NCBI GenBank assembly: GCA_018296165.2
Contig: JACKQL020000033.1
Span: 124,001 to 188,000 of the forward strand
DNA length: 64,000 nt
Direction of reading: 5' to 3'
Source: Termitomyces sp. T153
Taxonomy: Eukaryota; Basidiomycota; Agaricomycetes; Agaricales; Lyophyllaceae
Numbering within the stretch: the first letter of the stretch is position 1; each line of letters starts with the position of its first letter. The position numbers and the translations under genes were made by a program. The notes beneath the pieces are model-generated. The model did no database searches. It saw only the letters and a list, made by a program, of their open reading frames with translations, and was not told where the DNA came from. Positions 11,735 to 21,312 of the stretch are shown piece by piece.

Positions 11735-11758
11735 ACAAGTCATCCAGTCTCCTGGTAA
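11735..11758 (-). repeat. 24-bp inverted repeat, right copy
   Basis: Reverse complement of 9373-9396 with two mismatches. The long LTR starting at 11760 was inserted directly beyond it, duplicating GTAAG. Confidence 0.75.
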
Positions 11759-11759
11759 G

Positions 11760-13134
11760 TGTCAGGTTCTGCTGACCACAGAGGCTCAGCTATACTGGGT
11801 GAGTCCTTACTAGGTGGATGCTGTCACGACCCGTTCCCCAAAACCCCGCACATCGTCCATCAAACCCCCGAACCCCCAAAAGGACCCCCAACGCTCCGCC
11901 GAACTTCCGCCCATGCCCACGCCTACTTCGGCTAACTCCGACACCTCCCCGGCTAACTCCGACGGCCCCCTGGCCAACTTCGGTGCCTGCCCCGCAGCCA
12001 CTGACACTTACCCCGGGCTTCCCAAACCCCGAGAACCACCCCCGCTATTCCTGATCTTCGCCCACCCATCATTAACTCAACACCCTGCTTCCTCCGACCT
12101 ATTCCGGAATATCACGACAACCTCGGAACAACCCGCGATCCCATCAACGTATCAGCGCGGCACGATCTTCGATCACAACCGACACCCGCCCACTCCGTCA
12201 AGCCCCGCCAAGCCCCGCCGCCACAGCCGATGTACCCCGAAGTCCTCCGGTAGTCAGTATATAAGTCATCGAGTAGCTCTTCGTACTCCAGTCTTGATAT
12301 TGCTTAACGTTACCTATGGTCTGATTGTTTCCTCTTTGTGTTTCGTGTTCGTTTTCGTATCTCTTTCTCCTTACTCTCAGTTTCCCGGTCTTATCTCAGT
12401 CTCCCGGTCTTATCTCAGTCTCCCGGTCTTATCTCAGTCTCCCGGTCTTGTCTCGTCCCCTTTTCGTTATCGCTCTCGTTATCGTTTCGTACCTCCACTC
12501 GAATCTACTCTTGTTCCATATTGTCTCGTCTGACGCCGTCTCAGTGACGTCGTCTGACCCTTGTGCCCAATTCCTCATCAACCCTAACGACCTCACGAAT
12601 TCCGCGATTATAATTACGAACCCCGACACTCCTTACCAGGTCCGAACCTCACTCTTCGCTCGGTCCCGGACTCCATCAACTCCAAATGATCTCCCATCAA
12701 ACCCCGGCTCCGCCCCCATTGATCACACAGCCACCTACTCCCTTGCTTCCGCAAATCTCCCGTACGGCCTTCTGCCTGAACCCCGCCAAGACCGTCTCAT
12801 TTCCCCACAATCCGACTTCTCCGGACCTTCCCGGACCTGTCTGGATCACATCTCCCCAATTACCCGTGCAAACCCCCAGGACCCAGAATGTCTTTGAGTG
12901 TCCGGTCACCAATGCAGGGGAATCACGCCCGCCTAGTAAGGACTCGCCCAGTGCAGCTGCGCCCCCGAGGTCAGCGGACCCTGACAGATGCAATGTCCTG
13001 TGCTTATAACCTAGCACTTTGGGGATGGTGCAGGCTTCAGGTACTTGTGAAGGAAAGCTTGGAGGAATGGTCTAAGCAAGTCTGGGATGGTCCAGGGAAG
13101 TCTAAGACCAAGTATATTAAACATTGGGCTTGGG
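11760..13134 (-). repeat. Long-family LTR, other half of the split copy, interrupted by a younger LTR
   Basis: On the plus strand this reads TGTCAGGTTCTGCTGACC, the inverse of the long-LTR 3' end, so the copy is in minus orientation. It covers 11760-11821 and 12992-13134; between them sits the younger LTR 11822-12986 with its GATGC duplication. It stops at 13134 in mid-LTR, and its continuation is 7552-6673. The 5 bp before it (GTAAG, 11755-11759) match the far end of the other half. Confidence 0.85.
11822..12986 (+). mobile_element. Solo LTR, long family, youngest copy (TSD GATGC)
   Basis: 1165 bp starting TGTCACGACCCG and ending CTGACA. GATGC lies on both sides (11817-11821 and 12987-12991), so it is a solo LTR left by recombination between two LTRs. 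It keeps many CpG sites, unlike the other copies, which suggests it is youngest or unmethylated. A TATATAAG box lies at 12258-12265. At 12373-12449 are four tandem copies of a 19-bp unit (ATCTCAGTCTCCCGGTCTT); the other copies have about two. The long reading frames across it are not genes. Confidence 0.92.
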
Positions 13135-13579
13135 TGTCAGGGGATGTCCCACTTGGTCCCCCTTCTCCTTCTCCAGTTCTTGTCAGATTTCCCTCACTAT
13201 AGTTTTCCTTCATTCTCCTTCCTTTTTCCTATCTATTGGTCCTAGTTTCAGTCCTCAGGCTGCACTGGTTCTCTGTCAATAATTCAGACAAGTGTGGCCC
13301 CTTTAACACTGCCACTAGCTTATGTAACTGCTGACCAATTGCTGACACATCACTTTTGTCTTTTTTTTCTGTCATACTGTACAGTTGTTTCTCATGCTTC
13401 TGAAACCTCTGAAGTATCACACCTGGCCTAGGAAATTCCTAGACTTGTTTGTTCTCTTTGGATTTCCCTTTGCCAGGTGAGTAGTTATTTCAGTAGACAC
13501 TGTACAGTACTGAATAGACTTTGGATTTCTCTTTTCCAGTTGTGTGATTGAGCTACAGCCTCCAGAGGTTGCCCTTACA
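13135..13579 (+). repeat. Short-family LTR (5' LTR of element X)
   Basis: 445 bp, TGTCAGGGGATGTCCC..CCCTTACA, preceded by TTGGG (13130-13134). Almost identical to the inverted LTR at 7553-7997 and clearly less similar to the downstream LTR at 19028. Confidence 0.93.
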
Positions 13580-13859
13580 GCAGAACAAGTCTCTAGGTTT
13601 GGTCTGGGAGCTCTCTTTTCCATTACTTGAGCTTCTACTTAGTTTCTCAAAAGGTCTCTCCCCCACCAGTGTCTTAGTGCCCCTGTGCCCTTCCTATGAC
13701 CTAGCCAACCCCTTCAGCACCTCCCCCTAACACTTCAAGCCCCCAGAACAATGCTTGGAGTTGTTTGCTATCTCTGGAGACACACATAGCTTCAACTTAC
13801 CCAAGCCTACCTTACTTCCCACATAGCTGAACTCACTGGACTCCGTCAAACTACTGAGG

Positions 13860-14830
13860 CAGTGTTTCTTTCTCTCCAAGCCCTTCTGGAACATCTCCCC
13901 CTTGCTCCTACCACACCTTCAATGCCCCCAGCAGATGCAGAATGGTTTGTCTCTGCACCTAGCTCAGGCATTTTTGGCTCCAGCTGCTGCAAAACAGTTT
14001 GTGTCTGCATCTGGCTTAGGCCTTTCAGCTCCTCATTCCAAACTTCTTCATCCTGCACTCTCTGATCTATATGATGGAGATTGTAAGGCTGGAGAATGTT
14101 TCCTCTAGTCCTGCATCACCTATATCCAGCTGATTAGTGAAGCCTTTACCTCAGATGCCTTGAAAATTGCCTGTGTTCTCTCTTATATAAAGGCTGGTCA
14201 AGCCTCAACCTATGCACTGTATATCTTCCAATGCCCAGGAGGAGTTGAGAGTTTCTCTGGCTGGATGGAGTTTGAGAAGGAGTTCCAAGTGGAGTTTGTT
14301 GCTCTTGACCCCACCAAAACCGCAGCTCTTTCCCTTCAAGACCAAACTCAGTATGGTCAAGGAACACTTGATGAGTGCATTGATTCTTTTTGTGCCCTAG
14401 TTGAACAGGCTGGATATCCAGATGGTCTACAACTCTGCCTAACCTTTTGTGATGGACTCCACCCCTCTCTCAGAGATTGTATTGACAGCATGGCAGAGGG
14501 TGCCCAGATGATGAGCATGTCAATACCTGATACAAGGTGGCATGTGAGCAGTGGCAGCTCATGGAACTGCAACATGAGTTGCAGTGGACACAACTCTCAA
14601 CCTTTCCTTTTTCTTGTGGAGGGTTCACCCCCTGAGCTCCCTTTTCCACACCTGCATTAGCATCTCCACAATTGGGTGCAGCTCCTCCCTTCATGCCTTA
14701 TGCTGCTCCCCTGCACTCCCTACTCCAAGGAGTCCCAATGCATGTTGATGCTTCTCAACAGTGGTCCTCTACTCCTTTGCTGTATTGACACTATGGGAAG
14801 GCAGGTCATTTTGCCTGCTACTGTCCTCAA
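13860..14830 (+). pseudogene. Gypsy gag (capsid region and zinc-knuckle relic)
   Basis: The capsid-like block lies at about 14160-14480: SGWMEFEKEFQVEF, TLDECIDSFCALVEQAGY, LTFCDGLHPSLRD, typical of retrotransposon gag. A Gln/Ala/Pro-rich N-terminal part precedes it. At 14780-14830 a knuckle remnant reads HYGKAGHFACYCPQG; the first cysteines of the CCHC box are gone and a stop sits beside it. Gag would form the virus-like particle. Confidence 0.75.
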
Positions 14831-15289
14831 GGGCTAGAAGTCCACTACTTGTCAGCATCAGAGCAAGAAGAGCTGCTTATCCAACTCCTCACAGTCTGGG
14901 ATGCAACAGGAACCCCCTCTCTGGACACACCTATAGCTGTCCAGTCCAATGAAGTGGCCAATGTGTTGGAGGAGATTCCTACAGAGTCTGAGGATTTTTA
15001 AAAGGGCAATGGATGACCTGTATGATCCCATTGCCTAGTGCTACTTGTTTTGCCCCCCTATCTGTAGAATCAAATATATCTGTTGCCATTGTTGATACTA
15101 TGCCCAAAACAATAAGCCCCTCCTTAGACATACAAGCTCCCTCTCCAGCTAAAGTCTCTGCTGGAAACACACCTCCTAGCTCATGCCTCCAGATTCCTGC
15201 ATGGGAACACTGTCTCTCCTGTCTCTACATTGTTGCTTCCACTCCTCCTACCAACTCCCTGAAGCTACAGATAGAAAATGAGACAACAG

Positions 15290-15600
15290 ACACTCAGCAG
15301 ATCCAAAGTGTGGTTGCCCTCTTTGACAGTGGGGAAATAGGCCTCTTCCTTGACACTGACTATATGCAATGACACTCCTCACCACTCACCCCCTTTCCCA
15401 TCCTATCCCTGTGTACAATGTTAATGGCATACTCAATAAAGCTGGCTCTATTTGCTCTATGGTGGACCTAGTTCTCTATTACCAAGACCACTTAGAGTGA
15501 TCTACTTTTGCTATTACTAGTTTGGGAAAGCAAAACATGATCTTGGGGTTCACCTGGCTATGTGAACACCACCCAGAGATTGACTAGACTAAGGGTGAGG
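15290..15600 (+). pseudogene. Gypsy aspartic protease relic
   Basis: ALFDSGEIGLFLDTDY (near 15315-15370) matches the ALxDSGAxGxFID active-site region of Gypsy proteases; D-S-G is retained. NVNGILNKAGSI and LGKQNMILGFTWL follow in other frames, showing frameshifts and a stop after the active site. Confidence 0.75.
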
Positions 15601-16084
15601 TGAAGATGAGTTGTTGCCCATGTCACTGCATTACTTGTGCAGAAGAAGCCTGTAAGGAGCAGAGAGCCAAGGTTCATGAGTGTGCTGCTGTGTGTGCTTG
15701 TCACACTGGGCATCTCTCTTATGCTGATCTTGACCTCCTGAGTCCCCCCCCTCTGGCATTCACTCATAGAGAGGCCCTCTATGAAGATGTCCAGAGTGTT
15801 GGGTGTAAATCTCCAGAAAAAGAGAAAGATAAAGGAGAATGGACCCATACTCTAGATGTAGAGCTCCCAGATGAGACCATAGAGGTGGGTGATTAGATCT
15901 ATGCTACAACTCTCTGCCCCCCTCCTACAGTGGCAGAGATTCAAGCCAGTCAGACTACTTCTCAGCATCTGGCTGAGGCATTTGTGACAAACTCACAGCC
16001 CAAGCCTTTCCATAGCATTGTTCCCAATTACCTCCATGACTTTGAAGATGTATTCTCTAAGGCCTCCTTTGATTCACTTCCAAA

Positions 16085-17310
16085 GTGCAAGCAGTGGGAT
16101 CATGTAATTGGGCTGATCCCCATGAACAGGATGAGCTGGATGCTTTCCTGCAGGAGAATCTCAGCTTAGGACAAATACAACCCTCCAAGTCTCCAATAGC
16201 CTCCCCAGTCTTCTTTATTAAGAAGAAGGATGGGTCTCTTCATCTGGTTCAGGATTATTGTGTCCTGAATGTGGTGACAGTGAAGAACCACTATCCTTTG
16301 CCACTCATCTCAGAACTCACCAACAGCCTTTGAGGTGCATGCTACTTCACAAAGTTGGATGTCTGCTGGAGCTACAACAATGTACACATCAAAGAAGGGG
16401 ATGAGTGGAAGGCAGCATTCCAAACTAATTATGGACTCTTTGAACCTCTGGTAATGTTCTTCGGTCTCACCAATAGCCTAGCCACCTTTCAGACTATGAT
16501 GAATGATATTTTCCATGATCTGATTGTGGAAGGTGTTGTCTGTGTGTATCTTGACAATATTCTCATCTACACAAAAACTCTGGAGGAGCATTGCCAGGTC
16601 ATGCACATTGTCTTGGAATGCCTCTGCCAACACCAGCTCTATTTAAAGCCTGAGAAGTGCAAATTTGAACAGACTAAAGTGGAGTACCTGGGTTTGATCA
16701 TTTTGCATGGAATGGCCAAGATGGACCCCATTAAAGTGGCAGGTATAGCAGAGTGGCCTGAGCCAAGGAACAAGAAAGAAGTTCAGGCCTTTCTTGGGTT
16801 TGTCAATTTCTATTGGAGGTTCATACAGGATTTCTCCCACCATGCATGTCCCCTCTTTGACCTCACAGTTAAGGATACTGCATGGCAGTGGGAGCCCCCA
16901 CAGCAAGCTGCCTTTGACACCCTCAAGCAATCTGTGACCTCAAAGCCAGTCCTTCTGTTCCCCAATGATGACTCTCCATTCTGTGTGGAAGCAGATAGCT
17001 CAGGCTTTGCTACAGAGGCAGTCCTCTCCCAGCAGTCAAAAGAGGATGGCAACTGGCATCCAGTAGTCTTCTACTCCAAAAGCCTTAATGCAGTGGAATA
17101 GAACTATGAGATCCATGGCAAGGAGATGCTGGCAATTATTTGGTCCTTTGAAGAATGGCGGCATTTCCTCAAGGGTGCATGGCATAAGTTTGAAGTCTGG
17201 ACAGACCACAAGAATCTGGAGTACTTCCATTCTGCTAAGAAATTCAATTGACATCAAGCTTGGTAGTCTCTGTATCTGGCCAACTTTGACTCCTCATTGC
17301 ACTATAAACT
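16085..17310 (+). pseudogene. Gypsy reverse transcriptase and RNase H, with stops
   Basis: Reverse transcriptase: [19 protein letters not shown], then after a stop at about 16333 the block YFTKLDV..FFGLTNSLATFQTMMND and the catalytic box VYLDNIL (normally YxDD, second Asp changed to Asn). Next come EYLGLIIL..FLGFVNFYWRF and the RNase H region [42 protein letters not shown]. Stops at 17099, 17249 and 17261 replace expected Arg codons, consistent with C-to-T decay. Confidence 0.9.
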
Positions 17311-18937
17311 AGGATGGAGCATGGGCAAACCAGATACACTGTCCAGGCAGGCTGACCATGGCACAGGAGCAGGAGATAATGACAACATTGTCCTCCTCAA
17401 GCCAGAGCTCTTTGCCATCTGTGTGCTAGAAGGAATTGTGGTTCAAGGAGATGAGGCAAACATCCTTAGGGACATCCTAAGAGGGAACTGGGAGAGTGCA
17501 CAGGAGGATGCAGTTGCCCAGGCTGCACAGGCCCTACAAGCTCAACAGGCAAGTGGAGTCAAGTCAGTGCATGCTGATGAGTGGGGTCTTTAGGATGGGC
17601 TTTTGACCTTCAGAGGACACATTTATGTGCCTAACATTCCAGAACTTTGCTGGCACATTGTATAACAACATCATGACTCTTGGGTGGCTGAACATCCTGG
17701 AAGGTGGAAGATACTGGAGCTGGTATCCCAGAACTATTGGTAGCCACAGATCTCCCAATATGTAGGCACCTACACTAGCACCTGCAACTTCTGTCTCTGC
17801 ACCAAGCCTTGCCAACAACCACCCATGGGCCAGCTCCACCCACTCCCTATTCCAGCTGCTCACTGGAGTGTTGCATCAGTGGATTTCATTGTGGAACTCC
17901 CAGATGCTCATGAGTATGATGCTGTGATAGTAGTGGTGGACTTCTATGGCAAACAGGCTCACTTCATACCTACCCACACCACATGCTCTGCCTTGGGAGC
18001 AGCCAGCCTGTACTGGAAGAATGTCTGGAAACTCCACAGTCTATTAGATTGGTATGTCTTGGACTGGGGCTCCCAGTTTGTGGCAAAATTCACTCAAGAA
18101 CTGTATTGCCTGCTAGGCGTGAATCTCCATACCACCACAGCCTATCACCCTCAGTCAGACAGGCAGACAGAACATGTTAACCAGGAACTGGAACAGTATC
18201 TCTGCCTGTTTTATAATGAGAAGCAGGATGACTGGGATGAGCTGCTGCCAGACACAGAATTCCAATACAACAACTATGTTCACTTTTCTACACAGATGAC
18301 TCCATTCTTCCTGGACACTGGCAGGCACCCTCTCATGGGATTTGAACCTTGGGCACTCCTTTCAGAGAATGACTCTGTCAATGAGTTTGTGGATCAGATG
18401 AGGAGGGCACAGGAGGAGGCAAAAGCTGCATTGGTGAAGGCCAAGGAAGACATGGCATGGTACTATGATTGCAGATGGACACCTGCCCCAGTTTACAAGC
18501 CTGGGGACCATGTGTACTTGGATAGCTCAGATATTAAGGCAACAAGGCCATTCCAGAAGCTGTCACATTGTCATTTTGGCCTCTTCATAGTGGAGAAGAA
18601 GGTAGGGCCTTTGGCATATAGACTTAGACTTCCAGCAGGCCTCTGCCAACTGCACCCAGTCTTCAATGTGGTCAAGTTATTTCCAGCTCCAAAGGATCCA
18701 ATCCCAGGCTGTTGCCCTAAGCCACCCCCACTGCCAGTCCTGGTCAACAATGAGGAGGAATATGAGGTGGAGGAAATCTTGGACAGCAGAGTATTTCAAG
18801 GGAAGTTGCAGTCCAAGGTAAAATGGAAGGGATATAGCATTGAGGACATCTCTTGGGTCCCACAGGCTAATGTTCATGCATCAGGCTTAGTCCGGAACTT
18901 CTGCTGTAAGCATCCCAATGCCCCAAAATCCATTTGA
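17297..18937 (+). pseudogene. Gypsy integrase with C-terminal chromodomain
   Basis: The zinc-binding region is broken (about 17640-17800: QHHDSWVAEHPGRWK, CNFCLCTKP). From 17825 an open stretch of about 370 aa carries the DDE core (VDFIVELP..YDAVIVVVDF; LDWGSQFVAKF; AYHPQSDRQTEHVNQELEQYL) and then the chromodomain EEYEVEEILDSR..VKWKGYSIEDISWVPQ (about 18755-18860). The second catalytic Asp is present in D-W-G. Integrase joins cDNA to the genome; the chromodomain is thought to steer insertion to heterochromatin. Confidence 0.9.
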
Positions 18938-19027
18938 GGCATCTATCCTATTTCACCAGCTGACCAGGCAATTCATGACTTCTTCTACCCAGTGCATCAA
19001 GATGCCACATCCTAAAGGGGGGGGGGA

Positions 19028-19469
19028 TGTCAGGGAATGTCCCACTTGTTTCTCCTTCTCCTTCTTCAGTTCTTGTTAGATTTCCCCCACTATAGTTTTC
19101 CTTCATTCTTCTTTCTTTTCCCTATCTATTGGTCCTAGTTTCAGTCCTCAGGCTGCACTGGTTCTCTGTCAATAATTCAGACAAGTGTGGCCTCTTTGAC
19201 ACTGCCACTAGCTTATGTAACTGCTGACCAATTGCTGACACATCACTTTTGTCTTTTTTCTCTGTCATACTGTACAGTTGTTTCTCATGCTTCTGAAGCC
19301 TCTGAAGTGTCACACCTGGCCTAGGAAATTGCTAGACTTGTTCTCTTTGGATTTCCCTTTGCCAGGTAAGTAGTTATCTCAATAGACACTGTACAGTACT
19401 AAATAGACTTTGGATTTCCCTTTGCCAGCTGTGTGATTGAGCCACAGCCTCCAGAGGTCACCCTTACAG
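19028..19469 (+). repeat. Short-family LTR (3' LTR, diverged)
   Basis: 442 bp, TGTCAGGGAATGTCCC..CCCTTACA, preceded by a G-rich polypurine tract. Roughly 30 differences from the LTR at 13135, mostly transitions. Confidence 0.92.
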
Positions 19470-20950
19470 AGGGAAGCCAATGAAAACCTTGACATTGAAA
19501 ACCTGCTGTAATCAAAGGAGGGACTTGGAGCAATGCAGAGGTTGCTGGAAAAGTCTGGAGCATTTATGAAAATGAGCAAACCAAAAACAGTCAAACCATT
19601 AGAAAATGACAATGCTGATGACACAGGGGAAGAGAACCAGGAAGGAGTGGAGGAGAAGAGTGAGGCAGGAGGAGACACAGGAGACATAGGGAATGAGAAC
19701 AAAGAAGATTGGGAAGACTAGGAAGGAAGGAGGGAGAGGACAGACAGAGGATACATGCATTACAAAGAACAACAAAATGACTATGGAAACTAGCCAAAAG
19801 GAGATCATTGATGCAATGAGGCACAGGTGGCCTGAGGTACAAGGAGAGCTAGGAAAGTAGGGTTGAATTTAGGGATGGAACTTCCAAGATGGGTCTACTA
19901 CAGCAACAGAGACTGACACCCTGACATCACTCACAAACTATCAACATGTTGATTGCAAAATTTCCCAGCAAATGTGGCTTTGTTTCAAACTCAGCAAAAA
20001 CTCCATTCACAAAGGTGTTTAGGACTTAGTTACACTGAGCCTCACAAATTGAACATAACAAAGATATAAATTTTATTGATTTAGTTTCAAAGATTGACCA
20101 GGCCAAACTTTCAAACAAGGTTCAATTTAAAATATAATAAATACTGTAAGCTGTGCAAACTGTAATGGACCTCAACCAAAGAATATCAACACCCTTCTAC
20201 AAAGAATGTTGTTTGGATGCATGTCACCATCCATATCAGAGGTGTCTCTGACATCTTCTGGTATTGTCTTAATAACTGCTAATGATCCTGCTAGCTCACA
20301 ATTGTACAGGGCTGTGTGCCCTGTAAGGGAGGTCTTCATCACTCCTCATTGGCATGATCACCATTGAAGAGTCAATATGACCTTTCATGGCCTCTAAGAA
20401 GGATGTCAGGCCTTTCACTTGCAGCACAGTAGGTGTATGCAAGGGGTTTTTTCCTTTGCTTGCCACCAATGCTGCACCCTCTGGTTCTACCATCAGGTAC
20501 ATCTGCATAGAGGGCACTCAAAGGCCCTCCATAATGAGGCTCATCAGACCACCTAAGGGTGGTTGAATGGAAGTAGCTGCTGGCAGCCCTCCTGGCATCA
20601 CTCCACTCTCTCTCTCTCTCTATGCCATGGTGTGACATGGCAACATCCAATAGTTCATGTGGAGCATTTTGCAGTGTTTCATTGAATTCTAGTTCAGACC
20701 TGGGTCCAAACACCTGACCTTCCATGGTCACCACCATGCCCATTGTGGAAGGTGAATGTTAAAATTTGTAATATTCTGATTGTAACTAGTGATAGTGAAC
20801 TTCTTTTTGGAAGTTTGGCTTCTTTCTTTGCAAATGAGTACATACACATTTGACTTATAAAAAAATGTGATGTTTTCCAAAGACTCCAACCCAGCAATGC
20901 TTAGCTGCCAGAGTGGCTAAGCATATAGCAATTCAGTAGTCACTGGGTAA
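19470..20950. other. TE-adjacent DNA; possible captured SNF2-like fragment and a dispersed repeat
   Basis: At 19530-19720 (+) a short frame reads MQRLLEKSGAFMKMSKPK followed by an acidic tail, resembling the LLEKSxxY segment before the helicase core of Lsh/DDM1-type SNF2 proteins; this is weak. At about 19980-20155 the sequence is the reverse complement of 9165-9360. An open frame at 20372-20743 (-) shows no recognised domain. I see no intact gene. Confidence 0.4.
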
Positions 20951-21312
20951 GGAAATCATCCCAACTGACCTGGTAAAGTTCATGAAACTTTATATGATCT
21001 TTCTAGCACAGGAGGTAATGGACTACCTCCAGTGGAAGAAGTTATGGGGATCACAGGCATTGTCTACAATGCCTTCTCCATTTGTAGGTGGGGATTGTTT
21101 ACCCCCACTGTCTGCAGTCAATGAAGCATTGACCCTACTGTAGATGCCACAGCAGCCTAAAGAAATGCTGCATGACTACATGGCAAGATAGGCTGCAGTC
21201 AACCATCAGAGACAGGCTACATTGGGTATGATTGTAGCCCCTGACCTAGCCTCCACAGAGGCTGGGTCAGTAATTACAGTCAAGCAACCTGTGGTATAGA
21301 CCTACTGGGTCC

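Larger units (their letters stand above)
13135..19469 (+). mobile_element. Ty3/Gypsy chromovirus, near full length, inactivated
   Basis: Structure: LTR (13135-13579), gag, protease, reverse transcriptase, RNase H, integrase, chromodomain, a polypurine tract of AAAGGGG type (about 19013-19026), LTR (19028-19469). The domain order and C-terminal chromodomain define a chromovirus. Many in-frame stops replace W, R or Q codons. The flanking 5-mers do not match (TTGGG at 13130, GAGGG at 19470) and the two LTRs differ at about 30 sites, so this is a chimera of two insertions and not one simple insertion. Its left LTR is instead paired with the one at 7553-7997. Confidence 0.92.

Noticed and set aside
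11814..12533. 239-aa plus-strand reading frame, the longest in the 11.8-13 kb region
   Set aside because: It covers the solo LTR 11822-12986 and is not conserved in frame among the other copies; composition is Pro/Ser-rich LTR sequence.
13130..19474. Intact Gypsy insertion with its own TSD
   Set aside because: Flanks TTGGG and GAGGG do not match, and TTGGG pairs instead with the complement of 7548-7552.
20372..20743. 123-aa minus-strand frame as a host gene
   Set aside because: No recognisable domain, CpG-poor context between two retroelements and no splice-supported extension.
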